A DNA stretch of 64,000 nt, taken from NCBI RefSeq assembly GCF_032452875.1, contig NC_083871.1, positions 9,585,692-9,649,691 on the forward strand. The letters run 5' to 3'. How positions within the stretch are numbered: the stretch's first letter is position 1; every line of letters begins with the position of its first letter. Source of the DNA: Bos javanicus. Its lineage: Eukaryota > Chordata > Mammalia > Artiodactyla > Bovidae. Shown here piece after piece: positions 32,836 to 44,389 of the stretch. Below the pieces are notes generated by a model, which saw nothing but the letters and a program-made list of their open reading frames with translations, did not search any database and had not been told where the DNA came from. The translations under genes were made by a program, and so were the position numbers.

Positions 32836-33630
32836 TGTTGTTACTGCTTCTTTTCTTTAGTGCTTCTTGGCAAATCAAACATTCGTGCAATCTAATATAC
32901 TTGTAAATCTTGATGAATATAGATCATTGATTATAATTAAGATCAATAACTCAATCTCCCAAGACAAAAGAAATAAAAGCAAAAATAAACAAATGGGACC
33001 TAATCAAACATACAAGCTTTTGCACAGGAAAGGAAGCCATGAACAAAATAACAAAACATCCTACAGGATTCAATAAAATATTCGCAAACAATGTGGCCAA
33101 CAAGAGGTTAACATGCAAGATACACAAACAACTCATGCTCATACTCAGTATGAGTATATATAACTCAGTATCAAAAAAAATAATCGAGAAACGGTCAGAA
33201 GACCTAAACAGATATTTCTCTAAAAAAGACATACAGATGGTCAACAAGCACATGAAAAAATGTTCAACATCGTAATTACCACAGTAATACAAATCAAAAC
33301 CTCAATCAGTCAGTCACCAGTCAGTCACTCAATCACCAGTCAGAACAACCATTATTAAAAAGTCCACAAATAATAAATGCTAGACAGGGTGTGGAGAAAA
33401 GGGAATCCTTCTATAATGTTGGCGGGAATGTAAAGTGGTAGAGCCACTACGGAAAACAGTATGGAGGTTCCTTAAAAACCTAAAAATAGAGCTACCATAT
33501 GATCCATCAGTCCCGCTCCTGGGCATATGATACATGTACCCCAATATTTATAGAAGCACTATTTACAATAGTCAAGACATGGAAACAACTCAAGTGCCCA
33601 ACAACAGAAGAATGGATTAAAAGATGCTAT

Positions 33631-33722
33631 CTCTGTCTCTCACACTCTCTCTTTCTCTCTCTGTGTCTCACTCTCTCTCTTTCTCTCTCTCTCTCTCTCA
33701 TTCACACACACACACACACACA
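33631..33722 (+). repeat. (CT)n(CA)n compound microsatellite
   Basis: About 65 bp of imperfect CT/TTCTCT repeats followed by about 20 bp of CA repeats, located where an L1 copy normally has a short TATATAC-type run. Long chance ORFs cross it in two frames and are not genes. Confidence 0.9.
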
Positions 33723-34004
33723 GACACTGGAATATTACTCAGCCAGAAAAAAAACAATGAAATATTGCCTTTTGCAGCAATATGGATGGATGTAAAGAAT
33801 GTCTAAGTCACTGTCAGACAGAAAAAGATAAATATATAATATCTCATATGAGTAATTAAAAAATAATACAAATGAATATATGTACAAAACAGAAACTCAT
33901 ATAAAACATATAAAACAAACTTATGATTATCAAAGGGAAAAGGAATGGGGGAAGGATAAATTAGGAGTATGGGATTAGTAGATACAAACTACTGTGCATA
34001 AAAT

Positions 34005-34220
34005 GGGCTTCCCTGGTGACTCAGTGGTAAAGAATCCACCTGCCAATGCAGGAGACATGAGTTCACTCCCTGGGTCGGGAAGATCCCCTGGAGAAGGAAA
34101 TGGTAGCCCATTCCAGTATTTTTGCCTAGAAAATCCCGTGGACAGAGAAGCCTGGCAGGCTACAGTCCCTGGGGTGGCAAAAGAATCAGACACAACTTAG
34201 GGAATAAACAACAACAGTAA
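34005..34220 (+). mobile_element. Bov-tA SINE with TSD
   Basis: Nearly complete plus-strand Bov-tA from GGGCTTCCCTGGTGACTCAG to an AACAACAACAG-like tail. TGCATAAAAT (33995-34004) and TGCACAAAAT (34221-34230) are the TSD with one difference. Inserted in the 3' UTR of an L1. Confidence 0.93.
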
Positions 34221-34330
34221 TGCACAAAATAGATAATTAACAATGATTTGCTATATAAAACAGGGCACTTTATTCAATATCTTATAATAAACTACAATGG
34301 AAAATAATCTAAAAAATATATATATATTAG

Positions 34331-35016
34331 AAAAAATAATTTAGATCAATATTGAAATAAATAATAAGTTCTTTGATATGAAATTTCTTAAAACATAGAG
34401 TCCACAGTGAAAAAATAATACAAGGGGTCTCTGATGATGCTTAAAACTTGTGAATAACTGACAACCCAAATATGTTCTAGTATACTTTAATTCTGCTCAG
34501 TGTCTTCTTTGATAGAAATGACAAAAACCATCTCATCACATTTTATATTCTCCATCATAGCCTTCATATCTGTGTGTATATAACCCAAATGGGACCATGC
34601 TAAGTGTTGTTCTCTAGAGCTTAGTTTTAATTTGTAATAATAAATTGCAGAAATGGTTCCATGTTAGTACATATAGCTGTAACTCAATCTTTAATATACT
34701 AACATTAACTATACTTAATATACTAACATTTATTTAATTAGTCTCTTTTGAGGCACATTTAAATGTTTCAAAATTTTCACTATTATAAATTACCCTTATC
34801 TGTGAATCTCTGCACATCTATCTTTAGACACTTGGGTATTTCTGTAGGATTGCATAAATTATGAATGCACTTAGCTGGCAGTAACAAAAACCACACCAAG
34901 AATGATTGTTAAAATGGATTTCCTTACATAATAAAATGCTGAAAGGTAAGCAATTGCTAGCATCCTTCCACTCCAACATCCTCAGCTATTATTTATTTTC
35001 ATTATGTTCATTATTT
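34331..35016. repeat. AT-rich DNA with old antisense L1 and unnamed repeat
   Basis: 34620-34855 resembles an antisense ancient L1 (AATGGTTCCATGTTAG, then TTTCTGTAGGATTGCATAAA). From about 34866 (AGCTGGCAGTAACAAAAACC) an unnamed old mammalian repeat begins; after the BovB at 35017-35394 it goes on to about 35640. No gene seen. Confidence 0.4.
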
Positions 35017-35394
35017 TATATGCTTTTGAACTGTACTGTTGGAGAAGACTCTTGAGAGTCCCTAGGACTGCAAGGATATCCAACCAGTCCATCCTAAAGG
35101 AAATTAGTCCTGAATATTCATTGGAAGGACTGATGCTGAAGCTGAAACTCCAATCCTTTGGCCACCTGATGCAAAGAACTGACTCATTGAAAAAGACCCT
35201 GATGCTGGGAAAGGTTGAAGGCAGGGGGAGAAGGGTATGACAGAGAATAAGATGGTTGGATGGCATCACAGACTCTATGGACATGAGTTTGAGTAAGCTC
35301 TGGGAATTGGTGCTGGACAGGGAAGCCTGGTGTGCCGCAGTCCATGGGATTGCAAAGAGTCGAACATGACTGAATGACTGAACTGAACTGATGG
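35017..35394 (+). mobile_element. BovB LINE, short 3' end with TSD
   Basis: Plus-strand BovB starting at TGCTTTTGAACTG near 35021 and ending with the ACTGAACTGAACTGA tail. TCATTATTT at 35008-35016 and 35395-35403 forms a short TSD. The coding remnant (35004-35240 frame) carries no active-site motif. Confidence 0.92.
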
Positions 35395-35403
35395 TCATTA
35401 TTT

Positions 35404-36590
35404 ATGTTCTCCAGGTACCACATCTGCACCCCAGCATCCCAGCAAGAAGGAGGTTTCAGGAACCAAAACTTCCTCCTAGAAGGGAAGTGCCCCATAGATT
35501 TTCACCAATGACGTTTTGCTCAGAACAGTGCTACACACCCATCCCCAGACCAGTCACAGGCAAAGAATGGAATCATCACGACCAGCTGAAATCCACCATG
35601 ATCCATTTCCTGGATCTTGGAGCTACAGCCTATCATCTCTGAGCTCACTGAACAATTTAACCTGTTGGAAAATTCAGAGTCTTAAGACTCTTGGGAAAGA
35701 AAAGGGAAATGGAGACTGGCTACTGAGAAAGCAATGAACAGTATCCTCGACACATTCTAAAGGAAGAATTGCTAAGCCAAAGGGTATATGGCTCTACATT
35801 TTAAATCTGCAATACCAATCACCAAATTACCTTCCAAAAATAGTGTATCAAATGAAAGTTCCAGTAACATGTATGAAATGGCTGAATTGCCCACATTCAA
35901 CAACCCTGGTCTTCTAAATTTTTCTAAATGTTTGCCAATCTGATAAGCAGAAAATAGTCAAATACAGAGTTAGATAAATATGAGTAGATAGATGATAGAT
36001 ATATAGATAGATGATAGAATCACAATAGTATATTTTGTACATATTTTATTATTAGTGTAGATGAGAATTCCTTAATGTATTTAATGACCACTTGAATTTC
36101 TTTTTCTGTGAATTGCCAGTATAAAAATACCTTTATTCACTTTTCTATTGTTTTTTTTTTTTTGCTTTAATCTCTTTAATATATTATGAGCATTAACTCC
36201 CTTTTACAAATACATTTCCCACTTTATTTCTTGACTCTCCCATTTATTTATGCTCTTTTACCCAATTCAGATGCTTTTAATTTGTTTTAAGTTAAATATA
36301 TTCATCCTTCCGTTTATACACTCAGATCTTGGCAACATGCTATGAAAGATCATGCCTGCTTCAAGACTGGAAAATACGCTCTCTTTTAGTACTGTAATTT
36401 AAGGAGTTTATATGAATAAATCCTTAAACTGCTTGGAATTGATTTTTGAAAATAGTGATACATTATCTACATATATTTTCCCAAATTGTCATTCAGTTAT
36501 AACAGTGATATTTATAACTTATATTTCTCATTAATTTTAAAAGCCCACACACATGTTCTGCGGCATTACCAGTTTTAATTACTATAGATT
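35404..36590. other. Old repeat relics and AT-rich DNA
   Basis: 35404-35640 continues the unnamed old repeat (GCACCCCAGCATCCCAG, AGAAGGAGG, then ACTTCCTCC). 35757-36175 resembles antisense ancient L1 (GCTAAGCCAAAGGGTATATG, then GTTTGCCAATCTGATAAGC). A GATA-type microsatellite is at about 35980-36015. No gene recognised; frames 35391-35642 and 35516-35737 are overlapping chance frames. Confidence 0.4.
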
Positions 36591-36593
36591 TCA

Positions 36594-38883
36594 AGTATCA
36601 GATCATGAGTTCCTTATGGCAAAATTTAGGCTCAAATTGGAAAAAGTAGGGAAACCCACTAGGCCATTAAGGTATGACCTAAATCAAATCCCTTATGATT
36701 ATATAGTGGAGGTGACAAATAGATTCAAGAATTAGATCTGGTAGATAGAATGCTTGAACAACTATGGATGGGTGAGGTTCATAACACTGTAAAGGAGGCA
36801 GTAACCAAAATCATCCCAAAGAAAAAGAAATGCAAGAAAGCAAAGTGGCTGTGTGAGGAGCCTTTACAAATAGCTGAGGAAAGAAGAGAAGCTAAAGGCA
36901 AGGGAGAAAGGGAAAGATACAGTCAACTGAATGCGGAGTTCCAGAGAATAGCAAGGAGAGATAAGAAGGTCTACTTAAATAAACAATGCAAAGAAACAGA
37001 GGAAAACAATAGAATGAAAAAAACTAGAAATCTCTAATTGGTGATATCAAGGAAACATTTCATGCAAGGATAGGCACAGTGAAGGACAGAAACCGTAAGG
37101 ACCTAACAGAAGCAGAAGAGATTAAGAAGAGGTGGCAAGAATACACAAAAGAACTAAACAATACAGTTCTTCATGACCTGGATAACCATGATGGTGTGGT
37201 CACTCACTTAGAGCTGCACATCCTGGAGTGTGAGGTCAAGTGGGCCTTAGGGAGGATTACTATGAACAAAGCTAGGAGAGGTAACAAAATTCCAACTGAG
37301 CTATTTAAAATTCTAAAAGATAATGTTGTTAAAGTGCTGGACTCAATATGTCAGCAAATTTGGAAAACTCAGCAGAAGCCACAGGACTAGAAAAGTCTGT
37401 TTTCATTCCAATTCCAAAGAAGGACAATGCCAAAGAATGTTCAAACTACTGTAAAACTGTGCTTATTTCACATGGCAGCAAGATTATGCTTAAAATTCTT
37501 CAAGCTAGACTTCAGCGATATCTGAACCAAGAACTTCTAGATGTACAAGTTGGGTTCAAAGAGACAGAGGAACCAGAAATCAAATTGCCAACATTTGTTG
37601 AATCATAGAGAAAGCAAAGGAGTTCCAGAAAAACATCTCCTTCTGCTTCATTGACTATCCTAAAGCCTTTCACTGTGTGGATCATAAAAAAATGTGGAAA
37701 ATTCTTAAACAGATTTATACTAGACCACCTGAGAAACCTGTACTTGGGTCAAGAAGCAACAGTTAGAACCGAACATGGAACTGACTAGTTCCAAACCGGG
37801 AAAGGGGTACAGCAAGATATATTGTCATCCTGCTTATTTAACTTATATGCAGAGTACTGTAGCCCACCAGACTCCTCTATCCTTTGAATTCTCCAGGCAA
37901 GAATACTGGAGTGGGTTACAATTTCCTTCTCCAGGGGATTTTCCTGATCCAGGAATCAAGCCCGGGTCTCCCACACTGCAGGCAGATTCTTTACTGTCTG
38001 AGCCACCAGAGAAGCCCTATATACAGAGTACATCATGCGAAATGCCAGGCTGGATGAATCACAAGCTGGAATCAAGACTGCTGGGAGAAATATCAACAAC
38101 CTGAAATATGCAGATGATACCAGTCTAACAGCAGAAAGTGAAGAGGAACTAAAGAGCCTCTTGATGAGAGTGAAAGAGGAGAGTGAAAAAGCTGGCTTGA
38201 AATTCAGTATTCAAAAAACTAAGATCACGGTATCTGGTCCCATCACTTTACAGGAAATAGAGGGGAAAAAGTGGAAGCAGTGATAGGTTTTATTTTCTTT
38301 GGATCCATAAATCACTTCAGACAGTGACTGCAGCCATGAAATTAAAAGACGCTTGCTCCTTGGAAGAAAAGCTATAACAAAGCTAGACAGCATATTAAAA
38401 AGCACAGACATCGTTTTGCTGACAAAGGTCCATATAGTCAAAACCATGGTTTTTCCAGTAGTCATGTACGGATGTGAGAGTTGGACCATAAAGAAGGCTG
38501 AGTGCTGAATTGATGCTTTCAAATTGTAGTGCTAGATAAGACTCTTAAGAGTCCCTTGGACAGCAAGAAGATCAAACCAGTCAATCCTAAAGGAAATCAA
38601 CCCTGAATAGTCATTGGAAGGACTGATGCTGAAACTGAAGCTCCAATACTTTGGCCACTTGATGCAAAGAGTGGACTCACTGGAAAAGACCCTGATGCTA
38701 CGAAAAGTTGAAAGCAAAAGGAGGAAGGGGTGGCACATGATGAGATGGTTAGAAAGCATCACTGACATAAAGGACATGAATTTGAGCCAATTCCAGGAAA
38801 TAGTGAAGGACAGATGAGGCTGTCATGCTATAGTGCGTGGGGTTGCAAAGAGTTGGACATGACTTAGAGACCGAACAACAATA
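36594..38883 (+). mobile_element. BovB LINE, endonuclease end to 3' end, SINE-interrupted
   Basis: Plus-strand BovB beginning at TCAGATCATGAGTTCCTTAT, the end of the endonuclease domain with its SDH-type motif, and running through RT to the 3' end. Frames 36553-36735, 36750-37037, 37079-37390, 37348-37608 and 38035-38283 are successive pieces broken by stops and shifts. YADD is encoded at 38107-38118. A Bov-tA has inserted at 37858-38017. The 3' tail is AACAACAATAAA-like. No TSD is evident. Confidence 0.93.
37858..38017 (-). mobile_element. Bov-tA SINE inside BovB, with TSD
   Basis: Minus-strand SINE (plus strand: TGTAGCCCACCAGACTCCTC ... GAGCCACCAGAGAAGCC). TATATGCAGAGTAC at 37844-37857 and TATATACAGAGTAC at 38018-38031 are the TSD with one difference, made of BovB coding bases. 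It postdates that BovB. Confidence 0.93.
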
Positions 38884-39137
38884 AAGAGTTTGTGCTGATA
38901 ACTTGTAATGCAATTACTATACTACGATTACTGTTTTTCCTACAGTTTCTGAACATTCTTTTGCATCTTTTTCTATATAAAAAATTTGATCAAATTTTCA
39001 AGATTAAAATAAATAACTGGTCAGTGTACTTACTGAAATTTCATTCAATTTATAGTTTAGTTAGGGGAGCATCTTTACAGTTCTGCATCTTCCTACTCAG
39101 GAACATAATATTATTAGAAAATGATGTACTATATTGG
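38884..39137. other. AT-rich flank
   Basis: No gene recognised. The 197-codon frame at 38892-39485 runs from here through a SINE and is not evidence for a gene. Confidence 0.5.
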
Positions 39138-39394
39138 CACCCCACTCCAGTACTCTTGCCTGGAAAGTCCCATGGGTGGAGGAGCCTGGTAGGCTGCAGT
39201 CCATGGGGTCACGAAGAGTCGGACACGACTGAGCGACTTCACTTTCACTTTTCACTTTCATGCATTGGAGAAGGAAATGGCAACCCACTCCAGTGTTCTT
39301 GCCTGGAGAATCCCAGGGAAGGGGGAGCCTGGTGGGCTGCCATCTGTGGGGTCACACAGAGTCAGACACGACTGAAGCAACTTAGCAGTAGCAG
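39138..39394 (+). mobile_element. BOV-A2 SINE with 8-bp TSD
   Basis: Dimeric BovA: first monomer to about 39233, the TTTCACTTTTCACTTTCATG linker, then the second monomer to CTTAGCAGTAGCAG. TATATTGG at 39130-39137 and 39395-39402 is the TSD. Confidence 0.95.
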
Positions 39395-39510
39395 TATATT
39401 GGTGGAAGAGAATAATAACAATAATAAATTCTACTTCGGCACAGTTAACCCTTGTTTCTTTAAGTTCCCAAAGAAGACAAAGTAAGGATAAACAATGCTT
39501 AATTATTAGC

Positions 39511-39560
39511 TGAATACTACAATATTACTTGTAGTAATATTACTGAATACTACAATATTA
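39511..39560. repeat. Two 17-bp direct repeats
   Basis: TGAATACTACAATATTA occurs at 39511-39527 and 39544-39560, separated by 16 bases that contain an inverted copy of part of the motif (GTAGTAATATTA). Confidence 0.7.
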
Positions 39561-39950
39561 GCTTTGGACCCACACCATTTTGAGACCTCTGATAAGATAA
39601 TTTGGACCAAGCCAGGATCTCCTTTTTTAAGCTATATCAGTGTAGCTGGCCCAGCGGCACAGAAGAATCCATTATGTGTCTGCCATGCCACCAGTCCCCT
39701 TCATCCTTATCCCATGACCTGCCTCCAGCTCCACCACCACCAAATAACAAACAGCAGGTGCCAAAACTTGGCACTGCATGGGATGAAATGCCAAACTCAT
39801 CAGCATTAAAGAAAGAGGGTCCAGAGAAAATACATTTGTCCCATTGTTAAAAGTAGTATGTAAAATAAAGACAACTACAGTGGGAAAGGAAGAGTCCAGG
39901 GAAGGAAAGAGAATGGTCAGCTTGATTAAAAAAAAAAAAAAGAAGAAGAA
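39561..39950 (+). pseudogene. A-tailed segment, possible unidentified retrocopy
   Basis: Two overlapping plus-strand frames (39564-39809 and 39602-39850) lie in unusually GC-balanced DNA with a proline-rich stretch (PPAPPPPNNKQQVPK) and end shortly before AATAAA-like text near 39860 and a 14-base A-run at 39930-39943. That layout is like a processed pseudogene. I do not recognise the parent protein, and no TSD is visible. It may equally be chance. Confidence 0.25.
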
Positions 39951-40660
39951 AAAGGAAAAGAATTGGGGCCACTTCATGTTCTCAGCTCAAATACAGACAA
40001 AAATCAAGTTTCTGGTTCTTTCAAAGGTCCATAACCAGAAAAAAGGGACCTAACCTTTTAGTTACTGTTGAAAGTGACACAATATCTGATCCACACTAAC
40101 TGGATGGACAATCCTCTCCATTAGGCTTGAAGTACAGACATGGGGAAAGTGTGCAGAGAGGACTTTCAGTAGATGTCAACAGTATTTCTTTATATACATT
40201 CAGAACTTTACACCCTTCAGCCAACCCTTACAGTTTTCTTCATATAAGTGCTATATTTTCCTTATCAGATACATTGTTAGGAAAATTAAGGATTTTATGA
40301 CTATGGGGAATATTTTAAGGTTATATTTTCTAAATGAGTTACAGGTAAAAATAACTGACTTTCTGCATGTTTATTTTTATCCAACCTCATTGAACTCTTC
40401 CTTTCTCAAAATTCTCTGGAATCTTCTAAGAATATTGTCATACTCTCTAGAAAATGAAATTGACTTGACCCTTTTCTTTTAGTTTACTTAAAAATGTATT
40501 ACACATACAAAAGAGTATTATACATAGTACAGTGTAAAGAATAGTAATAATTCTCAAATAAAATACCCACTTATTCTCCAAATGAATAAAATATCAGTTC
40601 CTTTGAAGTTCTCTGTCTTTCCTAAAAGTAACCACAGCCTTGAATTTGTAGTAATAATAA
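39951..40660. other. AT-rich sequence, no gene recognised
   Basis: Only chance frames. Nothing repeat-like that I can name before the old L1 begins at about 40660. Confidence 0.4.
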
Positions 40661-41293
40661 TTCCCTTGTGGTTTACATTATGCTTTTGAGATTTATCCAT
40701 GTCTTAGAGAATAGAAAGAGTTTATGCTGACTCTTTTCACTGCTATATAGTATTCTTTTGTAACAAGACACCATAAATTATGTATTCTTTCCACTATTCA
40801 TGGACACTTGGATTTATTTTCTTTTTCTTTTTCCTATTACAAATAAGGCTTCCTTGAGCATTCTTGCATATATATCCTAATGAGTATACTTAAGAATTTC
40901 TTTGGGATACATGAACATGGTGGGGGTGGGGGTGGGGGGCAGGATTGCTTTAAGCAGAATCTAGGTGCATATTCAGCTTGTCCAGACAGCATTAACCTTT
41001 TCTGAAGTGATGGCACTAATTCACACAGCCATCAGAAATGTATGTTCCCTTCACTCTACATCCTTGTCAAAACATTGCAGTGTCATCTGATAAAGTGAAC
41101 GGCACCTCTGATAAACTTTGTTCTGAATATTAATATTGTTGCACATATCTTCACAGTTACTGTCATTTTGTGCTTCTCTTTCTTAAAAACAACTTCTTCA
41201 TGCCTTCTGCCATTTTTACTTTTTAGTGTTGTCTTTTTATCATTGAAACCTTTCAGATTTGTAGAAATTCTTCATACACCTTGAACATTAATT

Positions 41294-41305
41294 CTTTTTG
41301 GTTAT
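41294..41305. repeat. Left 12-bp TSD of the inverted BovB
   Basis: CTTTTTGGTTAT occurs here and at 43064-43075. These duplications delimit the rearranged BovB as one insertion event. Confidence 0.9.
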
Positions 41306-43063
41306 CATTTCAGTTCAGTCGCTCACTCGTGTCCGACTCTTTGTGACCACATGAAACGCAGCACGCCAGGCCTCCCTGTCCATCACCAACTCCCGGAGTT
41401 CACCCAAACTCATGTGCATCGAGTCAGTGATGCCATCCAGTCATCTCATCCTCTGTCATCCCCTTTTCCTCCTGCCCCCAATCCCTCCCAGCATCAGGGT
41501 CTTTTCCAATGAGTCAACTCTTCGCATGAGGTGGCCAAAGTATTGGAGTTTCAGCCTCAGCATCAGTCCTTCCAATGAACACCCAGGGCTGAACTACTTT
41601 AGAATGGACTGGTTGGATCTCCTTGCAGTCCAAGGGACTCTCAAGAGTCTTCTCCAACACCACAGTTCAAAAGCATCAATTCTTTGGTGCTCAGCTTTCT
41701 TCACAGTCCAACTTTCACATTCATACATGACCACTGGAAAAACCATAGCCTTGACTAGACGGACCTTTGTCGGCAAAGTAATATCTCTGCTTTTTAATAT
41801 GCTATCTAGGTTGGTTATAACTTTCCTTCCAAGGAGCAAGCATCTTTTAATTTCATGGCTGCAATCACCGTCTGCAGTGATTTTGGAGCCCAAAAAATAA
41901 AGTCTGACACTTTCCACTGTTTCCCCATCTATCTGCCATGAAGTGATGGGACCAGATGCCATGATCTTAGTTTTCTGAATGTTGAGTTTTAAGACAACTT
42001 TTTCACTATCCTCTTTCACTTTCATCAAGAGGCTTTTTAGTTCCTCTTCACTTTCTGCCATAAGGATGGTGTCATCTGCATATCTGAGGTTATTGATATT
42101 TCTCCTGGTAATCTTGATTCCAGCTTATGCTTCTTCCAGCCCAGCGTTTCTCATGATGTACTCTGCATATAAGTTAGATAAGCAGGGTGACAATATACAG
42201 CCTTAATGTACTCTTTTCCTATTTGGAACCAGTCTGTTATTCCATGTCCAGTTCTAACTGTTGCTTCCTGACCTGCATATAGGTTTCTCAAGAGGCAGGT
42301 CAGGTGATCCGGTATTCCCATCTCTTTCAGAATTTTCCACAGTTTATTATGATCCACACAGTCAAAGGCTTTGGCTTAGTCAATCAAGCAGAAATAGGTG
42401 TTTTTCTGAAACTCTCTTGCTTTTTTGATGATCCAGCAGATGTTGGCAATTTGATCTCGGGTTCCTCTGCCTTTTCTAAAACCAGCTTGAACATCTGGAA
42501 GTTCATGGTTCATGTATTGCTGAAGCCTGGCTTGGAGAATTTTAGAGGAACTCCTCAGGTCAGTAGGTGCCCAATATGCTACAGATCAGTGGAGAAATAA
42601 CTCCAGAAAGAATGAAGGGATGGAGCCAAAGCAAAAACAATACCCAGCTGTGGATGTGACTGGTGATAGAAGCAAGGTCCGATGCTGTAAAGAGCAATAT
42701 TGCATAGGAACCTCGAATGTTAGGTCCATGAATCAAGGCAAATTGGAAGTGGTCAAACAGGAGATGGCAAGAGTGAATGTCGACATTCTAGGAATCAGCG
42801 AACTAAAATGGACTGGAATGGGTGAATTTAACTCAGATGACCATTATATCTACTACTGTGGGCAGGAATCCCTTAGAAGAAATGGAATAGCCATCATGAT
42901 CAACAAAAGAGTCCGAGATGCAGTACTTGGATGCAATCTCAAAAACGACAGAAAGATCTCTGTTTGTTTCCAAGGCAAACCATTCAATATCACAGTAATC
43001 CAAGCCTATGCCCCAACCAGTAACACTGAAGAAGCTGAACGGTTCTATGAAGACCTACAAGAC
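41306..43063 (-). mobile_element. BovB LINE with 5' inversion (twin priming)
   Basis: 41306 to about 42545 is a minus-strand BovB 3' half including YADD (reverse complement of 42071-42082). From about 42546 to 43063 the orientation flips to plus and the sequence is the BovB 5' region with the N-terminal endonuclease. The part from mid-endonuclease to mid-RT is absent. A single 12-bp TSD surrounds both halves, so they came in together, as expected for twin priming. Neither half is a complete gene. Confidence 0.92.
41594..42061 (-). pseudogene. BovB ORF2 remnant, after RT active site
   Basis: An open 155-codon minus-strand piece beginning MAESEEELKSLLMKVKE just after the YADD motif and ending in CWRRLLRVPWTARRSNQSILK. 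It is the connection region of BovB ORF2. Neighbouring pieces (42151-42357) are in other frames. Confidence 0.85.
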
Positions 43064-43087
43064 CTTTTTGGTTATAAGTGTTATTAA
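42620..43087 (+). pseudogene. BovB endonuclease N-terminal remnant, inverted half
   Basis: 155 codons in the flipped half. GTSNVRSMNQGKLEVV and ISELKWTG match the start of the AP-like endonuclease of BovB (the glutamate is the catalytic one), and IQAYAPT is also typical. The frame ends in flank sequence after 43063. An open frame, but only the first part of the nuclease. Confidence 0.85.
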
Positions 43088-43424
43088 AAAAAAAAAAAAA
43101 AAAACACCTTTTAGTTACTAGCCTGTCTTTTGAATCTCTTAATAGTGTTTTTCTTTTTAGGAAAAGGAGTGTTTCATTTTCAGATGGTCGTATTTATTTT
43201 TACTTATTACAAATCTTTTCCTCCAAAATATGGCTTACAATTGTGAGGCTTATTTAGAAAATTCTTTCCTATTCTGAGGTCATGAAATCTTTCCCTTATA
43301 TTTTAAGATTTTGCCTTTTACTTTTAAGAACTTGATCTGTTTAGAATTGACTTTTGTGCAGAAAATGAGCTAGGAAACCATCTTTACTTCCGTCCATGTG
43401 AATAACATATTGTCCTGGCACTAG

Positions 43425-43613
43425 AGTTGCCAAAGTTTAGCAAACAAAAACGTAGGACACCTAGTTCTAACTGAATTTCAGACAAAAATGAATGACGCTT
43501 GAGTGTAATTATGTCTTGTGAAATATTTTAGACACATGTACACTAAATAAGTATTTGTTGTTTTTCTGAAAATCAAATTTAACAAAGCATCTTGTATTTT
43601 ATCTGGCAACTCC
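43425..43613. repeat. Palindromic element, MITE-like
   Basis: The ends AGTTGCCA... and ...TGGCAACT are inverted, and about 60 bp of each arm can be aligned inverted with mismatches (ACTGAATTTCAGACAAAAA against TTTCTGAAAATCAAATTTA on the other arm). An old non-autonomous DNA transposon is likely. Inserted in an ancient L1. Confidence 0.5.
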
Positions 43614-44205
43614 ATCTGGTACCACTTACTGAATCCATTCTTTATCTGCTGATATGCAATATCATTCTGTTATTTTTCAGATTTATGTATATATGGATGC
43701 TTCCATATTCTCTATTCTGCTTCAATATCTGTATCTTCTCAAGCCTCCTGATTATATTCTTATCAGAATTGTTGACCAGTACCTCCAGATCTATGTTGAA
43801 GCACAGTATAGTAAAATTGGGCATTTTTGTCTTATTCCTAATTTTAGTAGGACTGCTTCTGGTGATTCCTCATTAGTCACTGGCAGGCTTCTTGGTTGAA
43901 ATATATAAATATACATCAGGTTGAGGAAATGTCCATCTAGTCTTATTTAATTAAGAGCTTTAAAAAATCTACAATTAATATTAAAATTATGAAATTCACT
44001 TTCAGCATCTTTGGACATTATTATGAGTTTCCCCTTTCATCAATAAACATTATACTATATTAATGAATTATAATTAGGTGGATTTTATATTTAAATTGAT
44101 CATAGTGTGTTATTATTTAAATATGCCCCCAGATTTTGCCTAATAATTTATTTAGGATTTTAAATGCTATTTTTAACAGGTTGGTTTGTATTTTCTTTTA
44201 TGAGA

Positions 44206-44230
44206 CTGTGTGTGTGTGTGTGTGTGTGCA
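44206..44230 (+). repeat. (TG)n microsatellite
   Basis: About 12 TG units. A shorter CA run follows at 44368-44383. Confidence 0.9.
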
Positions 44231-44389
44231 TGTTCCAGTGAAGGTGAGTAGGAAGGGAAAGGGATGAGAAGAAGGAGACTTGACCATGTGGAACTTTAAA
44301 ACAAATTTTAAGTATTTTTTGAAGTACAAATAGAGCATAGCAGAGCTGGGCCTTCTTTTTTCTCTCACAACACACACACACACTAAACC

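Larger units (their letters stand above)
32955..34330 (+). mobile_element. Older ruminant/artiodactyl L1, ORF2 C-terminus and 3' UTR
   Basis: Plus-strand L1 more diverged than L1-BT. It starts near AAAAGCAAAAATAAACAAATG and can be followed through the ORF2 C-terminal region (decayed Cys/His motif at about 33385-33430) to a 3' UTR at 33900-34320. A CT/CA microsatellite has expanded in the coding tail (33631-33722) and a SINE has inserted at 34005-34220. No frame is intact. Confidence 0.85.
40660..44200 (-). repeat. Ancient L1 ORF2 region, antisense, split by later insertions
   Basis: On the minus strand 40660-41293, 43076-43425 and 43615-44200 can be read in order as an old L1 ORF2 from its C-terminal part back towards the RT (plus strand: TATCCATGTCTTAGAG; CTAGCCTGTCTTTTGAATC; CCTAATTTTAGTAGGACTGC). 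A BovB and a palindromic element interrupt it. A G-run (GGTGGGGGTGGGGGTGGGGG) lies at 40920-40939. No coding capacity remains. Confidence 0.6.

Noticed and set aside
33499..33806. ORFs rich in SLSLS and HTHT
   Set aside because: Translations of the CT/CA microsatellite within an L1.
38892..39485. 197-codon plus-strand ORF
   Set aside because: It runs through flank and a BOV-A2 SINE; no conserved product is possible.
41412..41900. 162-codon plus-strand ORF
   Set aside because: Antisense shadow of the minus-strand BovB coding remnant; the same shadow appears in shorter form in the other BovB copies.
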